Source: Flavobacterium gelatinilyticum
GTDB taxonomy: Bacteria > Bacteroidota > Bacteroidia > Flavobacteriales > Flavobacteriaceae
DNA length: 64,000 nucleotides
NCBI RefSeq assembly: GCF_027111295.1
Contig: NZ_CP114287.1
Coordinates: 3,844,001 to 3,908,000, forward strand
Reading direction: 5' to 3'
Shown: piece by piece, positions 1 to 7,613 of the stretch
How the letters are laid out: every line of letters begins with the position of its first letter
How positions within the stretch are numbered: the first letter of the stretch is position 1
Program-made: the position numbers and the translations under genes
Notes under the pieces: generated by a model
The model's input: the letters and a program-made list of their open reading frames with translations, nothing else
Databases searched by the model: none
Told to the model about the DNA's origin: nothing

Positions 1-839
1 CTTTGGTAACTAAATTAGGAGCTGCAATCGTAAAAAGTAAATACGGAAACTTATTCCAGATGTACTACAAAATCGTCGATGAGGATCCTTATACGACACC
101 AATGATGATTTACCCTGCGGTTCACTACACAATGGGTGGAACCTGGGTTGATTATAACTTAATGACTACAATTCCTGGATGTTTCTCAATTGGAGAATCT
201 AACTTCTCTGATCACGGAGCAAACAGACTTGGAGCTTCTGCTTTAATGCAAGGTTTAGCTGATGGATATTTCGTATTACCTTATACTATTGGAGATTATT
301 TAGCTCCGGATATTAAAATGGGACCAATTTCTACAGATTTACCAGAATTTATTGAAGCTGAAAAAGCAGTAAAAGATCAAATCGAGAAATTTATCAATAA
401 CAACGGTAAACACTCAGTAGATTACTTCCACAAAAAATTAGGAAAAATTATGTGGAATAAAGTAGGTATGGCTCGTAATGCTAAAGGTTTAACTGAAGCT
501 ATCGAAGAAATTGCTACTTTACGTGAAGAGTTTTATAAAGATGTAAAAGTACCGGGAAGCGCTAACGAATTTAATCAGGAATTAGAAAAAGCGACTCGTG
601 TTGCCGATTTCTTAGAATTAGGAGAATTGTTCGCGAAAGATGCTTTACACCGTAATGAATCTTGTGGTGGTCACTTCCGTGAGGAATACCAGACAGAAGA
701 AGGAGAAGCACTTCGTGACGATGATAACTTTGCATACGTTGCAGCTTGGGAATACAAAGGAAAACCAAGTGATGCAGTATTACACAAAGAACCTCTGAAT
801 TACGAAAATATTAAATTAGTTCAAAGAAGTTATAAATAA
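1..839 (+). CDS. sdhA: Succinate dehydrogenase/fumarate reductase flavoprotein subunit, C-terminal part
   Basis: This is the last 278 codons of the FAD-binding catalytic subunit of complex II, which interconverts succinate and fumarate at the inner face of the cytoplasmic membrane. The reading frame is open to the left window edge, so the start lies outside; the TTG at position 3 is not a real start. Visible family features are the capping/C-terminal segment with [20 protein letters not shown], where the [13 protein letters not shown] stretch is the conserved active-site and FAD-proximal part, and the late [14 protein letters not shown] block. The iron-sulfur subunit follows 95 bases downstream in the same direction, giving the order sdhA-sdhB. 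The cytochrome b subunit is presumably upstream of the window. Identification is secure; only completeness is lacking. Confidence 0.96.
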   Translation, partial: LVTKLGAAIVKSKYGNLFQMYYKIVDEDPYTTPMMIYPAVHYTMGGTWVDYNLMTTIPGCFSIGESNFSDHGANRLGASALMQGLADGYFVLPYTIGDYLAPDIKMGPISTDLPEFIEAEKAVKDQIEKFINNNGKHSVDYFHKKLGKIMWNKVGMARNAKGLTEAIEEIATLREEFYKDVKVPGSANEFNQELEKATRVADFLELGELFAKDALHRNESCGGHFREEYQTEEGEALRDDDNFAYVAAWEYKGKPSDAVLHKEPLNYENIKLVQRSYK

Positions 840-844
840 GAATT

Positions 845-929
845 TGGTCGAAAGCCCAAAGTCTTAAAGTCAAAAGGCAAAATGTGCCAAGCGACTTTCG
901 ACTTTCGACTTTATGACTTTCAAACGAAA
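845..929. repeat. Word-repeat quasi-palindrome between sdhA and sdhB (word AAAGTC)
   Basis: The spacer has AAAGTC words on its left side (AAAGTCTTAAAGTC) and GACTTT words on its right side (GACTTTCGACTTTCGACTTT, then ATGACTTT), around a short centre. The arrangement can fold into an imperfect hairpin in the sdhAB transcript. It shares its architecture, but not its word, with spacers near 19.8, 41.0, 46.7-47.0 and 53.7 kb. Confidence 0.7.
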
Positions 930-934
930 AAGGT

Positions 935-1681
935 ATGAAACTTACATTAAAAATATGGCGTCAAAAAAACGCCCAAGATAAAGGAGGGATTGTAGAATAT
1001 CCTATCGACGGAATCGAACCGGATATGTCTTTCCTTGAAATGTTAGATGTTCTTAACGAAGATCTAATTAACAAAGGAGATGAGCCTGTAGCATTTGATC
1101 ACGATTGTCGTGAAGGAATCTGCGGAATGTGTTCTTTATTCATTAATGGTGAAGCACACGGACCAGACAGAGGTGTTACAACTTGTCAGTTACACATGCG
1201 TATGTTTAAAGATGGTGATACCATTTTTATCGAGCCATTTAGAGCAAAAGCTTTCCCGGTAATTAAAGATTTAGTTGTTGACAGAAGTTCTTTTGACAGA
1301 ATTCAACACGCAGGAGGATTTATCTCTGTAAATACTTCAGGAAATACAATCGATGCTAATACTATTCCAGTTCCAAAAGACGATGCAGATAAATCATTTG
1401 ATGCGGCTGCTTGTATTGGATGCGGAGCTTGTGTGGCAACTTGTAAAAACTCTTCAGCAATGTTATTCGTTGCTGCAAAAGTTTCTCAATACGCCTTATT
1501 GCCGCAAGGTAAAGTTGAAGCAACTGATCGTGTATTAAACATGGTTCACCAAATGGATTTGGAAGGTTTTGGAAACTGTACCAATACAGGAGCATGCGAA
1601 ATTGAATGTCCAAAAGGAATTTCATTAGAAAATATTGCACGTATGAACCGTGAGTATTTAGCAGCAAGCTTGAAAGGCTAA
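935..1681 (+). CDS. sdhB: Succinate dehydrogenase/fumarate reductase iron-sulfur subunit
   Basis: The 248-residue iron-sulfur subunit of complex II passes electrons from the flavin of SdhA towards the quinone pool. The N-terminal half is a plant-type ferredoxin fold with the [2Fe-2S] ligands in CREGICGMC (around residues 58-66) and a further Cys in TTCQLH. The C-terminal half is a bacterial ferredoxin fold with [11 protein letters not shown] (about residues 137-147) and the last cluster ligands near [12 protein letters not shown]. Length is normal for the Bacteroidota fumarate-reductase-like form. It lies directly behind sdhA and ends in front of a strong hairpin terminator, so it closes the operon. 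Confidence 0.97.
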   Translation: MKLTLKIWRQKNAQDKGGIVEYPIDGIEPDMSFLEMLDVLNEDLINKGDEPVAFDHDCREGICGMCSLFINGEAHGPDRGVTTCQLHMRMFKDGDTIFIEPFRAKAFPVIKDLVVDRSSFDRIQHAGGFISVNTSGNTIDANTIPVPKDDADKSFDAAACIGCGACVATCKNSSAMLFVAAKVSQYALLPQGKVEATDRVLNMVHQMDLEGFGNCTNTGACEIECPKGISLENIARMNREYLAASLKG

Positions 1682-1706
1682 AAAAAGAGTACAATTTAGT
1701 ATATTT

Positions 1707-1743
1707 AAAAAACGCATCAGCCATTGGTTGATGCGTTTTTTTG
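1707..1743 (+). terminator. Rho-independent terminator after sdhB
   Basis: A stem AACGCATCA / TGATGCGTT with a GC-containing loop is flanked by an A-run and a T-run. It starts 26 bases after the sdhB stop codon and closes the sdh operon. Confidence 0.85.
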
Positions 1744-1788
1744 TACTACTTTTATCACTAAATAATAACCAAAAAACAAAAATATTTA

Positions 1789-2811
1789 ATGAAAAGAATT
1801 TTACTTTTTGCAATGCTTGCGTTAAGCATTCAAAATTTTGCTCAGGTTGCCGTTACCTCTTCTGATCGTGGAGCAAACGATGAATTTAAGAAAGGAGAAC
1901 TGGAAAAATTTAAAAGCACTACAACTGTTTTTATACTTCCGGAATTAAATACAAAAGAAGAATATGAAAAAATCTTAAAAGATGTCTGGACTGTAACTCC
2001 GTTTAAGGTTGTAGGATATCAGGATTTTAAAGTCTTGGATTATGCAGATGGAAAGCACTCTATAGCCAATTTTATTGGAGATATAACGACATCTTCAAAA
2101 GGTACAGTTTACATTCATACTAATTTAGCTGTACGTATTTTAAATAAAGAAAAATTTGATAAAGGTCTGGCTAAGCTTAAAACAGATGATAAAAAATACA
2201 ACAGCAAATTAATTGGGCTTTTTGAACAAAACCTGTCTTTTATTGCAAGAGCACCGTTAAGCGTTAATAATAAATTTTTGGTAGACGCAATGAAAGCAAA
2301 ATCTGAAGAAAAAAGAGGAGATCTTTACCACAGAATGTACGCAGATGAAAGTTTTACAAATACCAATTTAGGAATGCTGAAAAACTATTTCCAACTGATA
2401 AATCAGCTTATCAGCAAAGGAGAACACTGCGGTTTGTATGATGATTTTGTAAAACCGGAAATCACAAATCTTAAAGACAACACGCTTTACATTCCGGAAG
2501 CCTATATGATGGAATACAATCCGTGGAAGGGAAGTGAAAAACTGAGAGACGAAAAAGATCTTAAAAAACTCGTTGAAGATTATAAATTCAAATATCAGTT
2601 TATTAAAGATGAAGATCTTAAAAAGAAGATTCTAAACAACGATGAAATCTATTATATGCGATATGTAAGTATGAACGGAAACAAATATATAGATGTTGTA
2701 AATGCTAAAACCGGAAATCCCGCCTATTATTTTTACGGCGCCGGATTTGCCTATAACTTAAAAGACGACGATTTTAAAAAGATCAGTAAAGCTGCAGAAG
2801 GTAAAAAATAA
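1789..2811 (+). CDS. Secreted protein of unknown function
   Basis: A 340-residue protein that I do not recognise. It starts with a clear Sec signal peptide (Lys-Arg, a hydrophobic run of about 15 residues, then FAQ before the likely cleavage site near residue 19), so it should be periplasmic or outer-membrane associated. The rest is rich in Lys, Asp and Asn, with no membrane segment, no Cys-based lipobox and no obvious catalytic motif. It contains long amphipathic helical stretches (around residues 110-190) and a Tyr-rich C-terminal part. It stands alone between two hairpin terminators, so it is probably monocistronic. Confidence 0.8.
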   Translation: MKRILLFAMLALSIQNFAQVAVTSSDRGANDEFKKGELEKFKSTTTVFILPELNTKEEYEKILKDVWTVTPFKVVGYQDFKVLDYADGKHSIANFIGDITTSSKGTVYIHTNLAVRILNKEKFDKGLAKLKTDDKKYNSKLIGLFEQNLSFIARAPLSVNNKFLVDAMKAKSEEKRGDLYHRMYADESFTNTNLGMLKNYFQLINQLISKGEHCGLYDDFVKPEITNLKDNTLYIPEAYMMEYNPWKGSEKLRDEKDLKKLVEDYKFKYQFIKDEDLKKKILNNDEIYYMRYVSMNGNKYIDVVNAKTGNPAYYFYGAGFAYNLKDDDFKKISKAAEGKK

Positions 2812-2814
2812 GCA

Positions 2815-2850
2815 TAAAAAACGCATCCATCATAACGGATGCGTTTTTTG
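2815..2850 (+). terminator. Rho-independent terminator after the secreted 340-residue protein
   Basis: The stem AACGCATCC / GGATGCGTT is flanked by A and T runs and begins a few bases after the stop codon at 2811. Its stem core ACGCATC is shared with the sdhB terminator at 1707-1743. Confidence 0.85.
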
Positions 2851-3139
2851 TATATATGCATGTATTAGATTAATTTTATATAAAGCTCAGATTTATTACC
2901 TGAAAGCCTCGGAAATGTATAATTTACGATTTCCGGCACGAAAGGGTATCTGTTGAATTTTTAACCGAAACAGGCGCTGTTTTGACTTTTAATTTTTACT
3001 GCTGATTTTCTTTTTAAAATTCTATGGAAATTAGTTTTAAAATACTAAAGTCCGAATCTGTTAAAACCTGAAATTTGATAATTAAGAGGATTTATTGTCA
3101 ATGCCGCTTTTGGTTTCGGGTAATTTCTTTTGAAATGTT

Positions 3140-3147
3140 TATTTTTG
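3140..3147 (+). promoter_or_regulatory. TATTTTTG -7 box upstream of the DeoR-type regulator
   Basis: TATTTTTG fits TAnnTTTG and lies 21 bases before the ATG at 3169, which implies a very short leader. No good -33 TTTG is seen at the expected spacing. The rest of the 318-base spacer from 2851 shows no gene or repeat. Confidence 0.5.
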
Positions 3148-3168
3148 TAAATAGAAAAAACAATCCGG

Positions 3169-3945
3169 ATGAGTACTGAAAATGAAGTTTTAAATTACAG
3201 TAAGGAAGAGCGTAAAAATCATATCCTGAAAGAGATCAATCTGCACACTCGTGTCAGCTTTGAAACGCTTTCGGGTAAGCTGGGCGTTTCAGAAGATACT
3301 GTGCGACGTGATATTAACGAACTTGACGCCGAATCGCTTTTAATAAAAGTAAAAGGCGGCGCCATGACAAAAGGATATCACTATTCTTCGACTAACCAGA
3401 CATATGCTGTCGAGGCAAAACAGGTTATTGCACAAAAAGCCGTTGGTCTTCTGCATGACGGAATGGTTTTAATTGTCGACGGCGGAACCACAATTCGCGA
3501 GTTTATACGATTAATCCCCAACGATCTCAATTTAACCGTTTTTACTATTACAGCTTTGACTGCGGTGCAGCTTTTAGATAAACCAAATATCAAAACAATC
3601 ATGGTTGGCGGCAGTATTTCGTCTTACAGTCAGATGTGCGTAAGCGGCGAAGTCTTTCATCAGTTAGCCAATATTAAGGCAGATCTGTTGGTTTTGGGAA
3701 CCAATGCACTGGATGTTCAGGGCGGTTATTCAGATTCTGACTGGGAAACGGTTCAGGTAAAAAAAGCAATGATTCAGGCTTCGAGAAAAACAGCTGTTTT
3801 AACTATTTCAGAAAAATTAAACACGATTCTAAAAATGAAAATAGCCGGTTTATCTGAGATTAGTTATGTAATTACAGAAGTTGAACCCTCTCACGAAAAA
3901 TTGCAGCCCTATAAAAAAGAAGTTTCGGATTTGATTATTATGTAA
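3169..3945 (+). CDS. DeoR/GlpR-family transcriptional regulator
   Basis: A 258-residue sugar-phosphate-responsive repressor. The N-terminal winged helix-turn-helix covers about residues 15-65, with the family signature LSGKLGVSEDTVRRDINEL. The C-terminal DeoRC sensor domain shows the phosphosugar-binding loop DGGTTIREF (about residues 105-113) and the MVGG segment later on. Such proteins usually control carbohydrate or nucleoside catabolism genes, but no such operon is adjacent: the next gene, 36 bases downstream, encodes a nitrilase-family hydrolase. The target is therefore unknown. The start at 3169 is the first ATG after the -7 box. Confidence 0.92.
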   Translation: MSTENEVLNYSKEERKNHILKEINLHTRVSFETLSGKLGVSEDTVRRDINELDAESLLIKVKGGAMTKGYHYSSTNQTYAVEAKQVIAQKAVGLLHDGMVLIVDGGTTIREFIRLIPNDLNLTVFTITALTAVQLLDKPNIKTIMVGGSISSYSQMCVSGEVFHQLANIKADLLVLGTNALDVQGGYSDSDWETVQVKKAMIQASRKTAVLTISEKLNTILKMKIAGLSEISYVITEVEPSHEKLQPYKKEVSDLIIM

Positions 3946-3981
3946 TTAGTAATAATCTTCTTTTTAATTAAAACTATTCAA

Positions 3982-4749
3982 ATGAAAATTGCACTAATTC
4001 AGTCCAGTCTTATTTGGGAAGATGCTTTTCAAAACAGAAAAAACTTCGAATCGAAAATAAATAATATCGATCCCGAAGTAAATTTGATTGTACTTCCTGA
4101 AATGTTTTCTACTGGTTTTACCATGAATCCGTCCAGCATTGCTGAAACTATGGAAGGTGAAACCGTAAAATGGATGCAGTTTATCGCAAAACAAAAAAAT
4201 AGTGCCGTTACAGGAAGTGCAGTGATAACCGAAAACGGAAAATATTACAACCGCATGCTGTTCGTTTTTCCTTCGGGAGAAATAAAGTATTATGACAAGC
4301 GTCATTTGTTTTCTCTGGCCGGGGAAGATAAATTTTACACTGCCGGAAACCAAAAAGTAATCGTTGATTATTTAGGATGGAACATCTGCCTTCAGGTTTG
4401 TTACGATTTGCGTTTTCCGGTATTTGTGCGCAATGTCGAGAATTACGATTTGCTGCTGTATGTTGCCAATTGGCCAAAAGTCCGCACAAACGCCTGGGAC
4501 GCTTTGCTGAAAGCGCGTGCCATCGAAAACTTAACTTATGTTGCGGGTGTTAACAGGGTAGGACCGGATGCTCATGATTATGAACATACAGGCCATTCTC
4601 AGGTTGTTGATTTTTTAGGTAATTATATCCTCGAACCACAAGAAACAGAAGGTGTTTTTGTAGTTGAATTGGATAAAAATGAAATGCTGGAAACCCGTAA
4701 AAAGCTTGATTTTTTAAGTGATAAAGATACTTTCGAGATTAAATTTTAA
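3982..4749 (+). CDS. Nitrilase-superfamily amidohydrolase (omega-amidase/YafV type)
   Basis: A 255-residue carbon-nitrogen hydrolase. The nitrilase catalytic triad is visible as Glu40 (VLPEMF), Lys106 (YDKRHLF) and Cys140 (QVCYDLRFP). The sequence CYDLRFP, the HLFSLAGE motif and the length match the YafV/Nit2-like omega-amidases, which hydrolyse 2-oxoglutaramate or 2-oxosuccinamate to the 2-oxoacid and ammonia, often as metabolite repair linked to transamination or methionine salvage. It lies 36 bases behind the DeoR regulator and may share its transcript. Its stop overlaps by four bases the stop of the convergent Ig-like lipoprotein gene. Family assignment is firm; the exact substrate is inferred. 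Confidence 0.9.
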   Translation: MKIALIQSSLIWEDAFQNRKNFESKINNIDPEVNLIVLPEMFSTGFTMNPSSIAETMEGETVKWMQFIAKQKNSAVTGSAVITENGKYYNRMLFVFPSGEIKYYDKRHLFSLAGEDKFYTAGNQKVIVDYLGWNICLQVCYDLRFPVFVRNVENYDLLLYVANWPKVRTNAWDALLKARAIENLTYVAGVNRVGPDAHDYEHTGHSQVVDFLGNYILEPQETEGVFVVELDKNEMLETRKKLDFLSDKDTFEIKF

Positions 4750-6434
4750 AAAGCTTTCCGTTTCTTTTCGGCATCTTTTTTCTTTTTTTCGTCCATTTTC
4801 TTCTCGACTTCAGGATTAAACGGAATACTTAAATCAACAGTTTGATCCACATCCCAATTGGCCCGTACATCAAATTCCTGCTGGTTGTAGAACACTTCTT
4901 CGGCATATCGTTTTTCTAAAAAGCTTCCGGTGTCGTATTTCCTGTTTTTATTGTCGTCATAAATAACACGAACTGTAAAAGCTTCAGGTACAACCAGATT
5001 AAAATCTATTTTGGTTTCACCTTCAGAATAGGCGCTGGCCAGAACAACATCTCCTTTTTTGTTCGTTAGTTCAACAATAATCGGGAAACGTTTTATATTC
5101 TTAAGATTAAGAATAATATTTCCGTAATCAGCATGCTCTTTTGTTGTTAGTTTATACGAAAGCGTATCATTGGTTTTTTCGTAAAAATCCGTGAGCGCAC
5201 CCGGGAAAAAGGTGAAATTATATTTCTCTAAAGGTTCTTTTTTAAAATCAACATACAGCTTTTGGTCAAACTCATCATATTCTGTTGTAAAATCTACCGC
5301 AACAGAATCTTTATTAACCAGCTTGATTAGTGATTTGTCAAATTTAACCAGCGGAGTTTCGGTTTCTAAAGTAAAACGATCCCTGAAGTTTATTATGCCG
5401 TTTTGAACTGCTTTAATGTTCAAAGTGTCTTTCTTTTGATCTTTTATTCTAATTGTAAAACTTTTTTCATATTTGTCATTACTCACCTTCAGCGATAAAG
5501 AATCTACTTTTAAGGGTTTGTACCAAATTTGCAGCGAATCCTTTTTTGGGAACTGTGTTACAATAGTTTCAAGAACCTCGTTATTGTTTTTCAGGACAAT
5601 ATTAGGTTTGTTGTTTTTAAAATTTTGTTTTCCTTCGTACGGAAGCAGTAATCGGTTTCCTGAAACTTGTATAGGTTTAAAAGTTTTTAAAGGCAGTGTT
5701 TCCTTAAATAATTCTAACTCATAAATAGTGTCAGAAGGAACCGTAACATAACTTTTTAAGAAACCAATTTTATCATCCTTCGGATTAAATTTATTGTTTG
5801 AACCTTTGTCTTTCATGGCAACCAGAAGATATTTTCCGGCCTTTAAATTTTCAAATTTAAAAGTCCTCATACTATCCAGCGTATTGGTAATATATCGCGG
5901 ATAATCTTTGTAAATAGTCGAATCCTTAAAAGTATCATTTACTTCGTACAGCATGACAGACACAAAATTGTCTACGTTTTTCTCGTAAGCATCTTTAATT
6001 TTTCCGCCCAGAGTCAGTGAATCAATATACGATCCTGTCGAAAACACATATTTAAACTGGTTCAGCGCATTACCTTCATTATTATCGGTAATACTCTGTC
6101 CAAAGTTCATACTGTAAGTAGTATTGGGCTGTAAAGTATCTTTAATCTGAATCTTGATAAACCGGCTTACGTTCGTTGGGGTAATCAACGGTTCGTGTTT
6201 CATTGGAGGTGAAATAATAAGCTGTTTATTAAGGTTTTTTAGTTTAATATATTCGTCAAAGTACAACGTAATTTCATTTCCTGTAAAATTTGTGCTGAAA
6301 TTTTTAGGTGTGCTTGACACTAAAACAGGAGCAAGAGTGTCTTTTAATCCGCCGGTAATACTGCCTCTTTTGGCGCAGCTCATCATTAATAAAACAAATA
6401 AAAATGAAAGATATTTCAGTGTGCTTTTAAACAT
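4746..6434 (-). CDS. Lipoprotein with N-terminal bacterial Ig-like (Big_5/SbsA-type) domain
   Basis: A predicted surface or periplasmic lipoprotein of 562 residues from the preferred start at 6434. An upstream in-frame ATG at 6458 would add eight residues before an otherwise well-formed lipoprotein signal peptide ending in MMSCAKRG. After the lipid-anchored Cys comes the SbsA-type Ig-like domain (about residues 25-130), with the family phrases APVLVSSTPKNFSTNF and ITLYFDEYIKL. Further beta-rich regions follow, with repeated DSL/KDSL tracts and a Lys-rich C-terminal tail. Close relatives are common in Flavobacteriia and are annotated only as Ig-like domain-containing proteins. It is convergent with, and overlaps by four bases, the amidohydrolase. 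Confidence 0.85.
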   Translation of the reverse strand: MFKSTLKYLSFLFVLLMMSCAKRGSITGGLKDTLAPVLVSSTPKNFSTNFTGNEITLYFDEYIKLKNLNKQLIISPPMKHEPLITPTNVSRFIKIQIKDTLQPNTTYSMNFGQSITDNNEGNALNQFKYVFSTGSYIDSLTLGGKIKDAYEKNVDNFVSVMLYEVNDTFKDSTIYKDYPRYITNTLDSMRTFKFENLKAGKYLLVAMKDKGSNNKFNPKDDKIGFLKSYVTVPSDTIYELELFKETLPLKTFKPIQVSGNRLLLPYEGKQNFKNNKPNIVLKNNNEVLETIVTQFPKKDSLQIWYKPLKVDSLSLKVSNDKYEKSFTIRIKDQKKDTLNIKAVQNGIINFRDRFTLETETPLVKFDKSLIKLVNKDSVAVDFTTEYDEFDQKLYVDFKKEPLEKYNFTFFPGALTDFYEKTNDTLSYKLTTKEHADYGNIILNLKNIKRFPIIVELTNKKGDVVLASAYSEGETKIDFNLVVPEAFTVRVIYDDNKNRKYDTGSFLEKRYAEEVFYNQQEFDVRANWDVDQTVDLSIPFNPEVEKKMDEKKKKDAEKKRKAF

Positions 6435-6574
6435 AGCGGTTTTTAAATTTGATTGCACAAAATAACAATTATATTTTCTTTAATTTAAATTTTTTAGCCA
6501 TTTATTAGGATTTACGCTTTTCATCAATTTTGTTGTTTTTTAAAATTTGAAAGAAACACTAAGCTATAATTTCT

Positions 6575-6582
6575 TACTTTTG
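6575..6582 (+). promoter_or_regulatory. TACTTTTG -7 box upstream of the 334-residue lipoprotein
   Basis: TACTTTTG fits TAnnTTTG. A TTTG at 6546-6549 is a possible -33 element, although the 25-base gap is longer than usual. The predicted start of transcription, near 6589, leaves about 20 bases before the TTG start codon at 6609. Confidence 0.5.
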
Positions 6583-6608
6583 AGTTCAATTATAATTTCC
6601 GCACTGTT

Positions 6609-7613
6609 TTGATTAAAAGATTTTTTTGGATTTTTCTATTTGTTTTGCTCTCAGCATGCAGTAAAACCAGCAAACCAATAATTGCTTTTTATTATTGGAA
6701 AACCAATCTAAAATTTTCCGAAACAGAAAAAGAAGCCTTAAAAGACAACGATGTCAGTAAGCTTTATGTGCGGTATTTTGACATTGGACTTCATTCTCAA
6801 ACACAGGCACCGCTGCCAATAAGTCCGGTTCATTTTCAGGAAAAAGTTCAGAATTTCGAAATTGTTCCGGTAGTTTTTATTCAGAACAAAGTTATGCTGC
6901 AGTCTAATCTTGATATTCAGGATTTAGCCGAAAAAACATTGAAACTCATTTCAGAAATCAATAAAAAAAATGGTGTTTCGTGCAAAGAAATTCAAATTGA
7001 CTGCGACTGGACTTTAGCGAGTAAAGATAACTACCTTAAATTTATTGAACAGATTAAGAAGCTTTCTCAGAAAAAACTTTCGGCAACCATCAGGCTTCAT
7101 CAGGTAAAATATTTTAAAAGAACAAAAATCCCGAATGTCGATAATGGTGTTTTGATGTTTTATAATATGGGAAGCATCGCACCGGATTCGCTTAACTCGA
7201 TTTACAGCAGAAAAATTTCTGAAAAGTATCTCGAAAGTTTAAAAAAATATCCGCTGCATCTGGATTATGCGCTGCCTGTTTATTCATGGGCGATTCATAT
7301 CAGGAATCAGAAAGTTATGGGGCTTCGTTCTAAACTCAATGTCAGCGAACTAAAAAAAGATAAAAACTTTGAACAAATCAGTCCGATTTTTTTCAGAGTA
7401 AAACAATCAAATTACAAAAACGGTGTTTATTATCTGGAAAATGATCTGCTGAAAACAGAGTCAATCCAAGCAGACGATTTAAAACAAATGGCCGGAGATC
7501 TGGATAAAAATACAGCACAGCCGCCAAAAGAAATTATATTTTACGACTTAGACGAATTCAATTTAAATAATTATGAAAAGAATATTTTTAAACAAGTTAT
7601 TTCTTGTTTTTAG
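6609..7613 (+). CDS. Putative lipoprotein of unknown function (TTG start)
   Basis: A 334-residue protein with a lipoprotein signal (Arg-Phe, then a hydrophobic run, then LLSACSKTS, with the lipid-anchored Cys at residue 17). No ATG fits the signal peptide, so TTG at 6609 is the likely start. The body looks like an alpha/beta, possibly TIM-barrel-type, fold: beta-strand phrases such as IQIDCDWTLASKD (around residue 125), FEIVPVVFIQN and LMFYNMGS recall polysaccharide-acting barrels. No family could be named with confidence. Its 3' end overlaps the start of the next gene by 41 bases in another frame, so the two are probably co-translated. Confidence 0.75.
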   Translation: MIKRFFWIFLFVLLSACSKTSKPIIAFYYWKTNLKFSETEKEALKDNDVSKLYVRYFDIGLHSQTQAPLPISPVHFQEKVQNFEIVPVVFIQNKVMLQSNLDIQDLAEKTLKLISEINKKNGVSCKEIQIDCDWTLASKDNYLKFIEQIKKLSQKKLSATIRLHQVKYFKRTKIPNVDNGVLMFYNMGSIAPDSLNSIYSRKISEKYLESLKKYPLHLDYALPVYSWAIHIRNQKVMGLRSKLNVSELKKDKNFEQISPIFFRVKQSNYKNGVYYLENDLLKTESIQADDLKQMAGDLDKNTAQPPKEIIFYDLDEFNLNNYEKNIFKQVISCF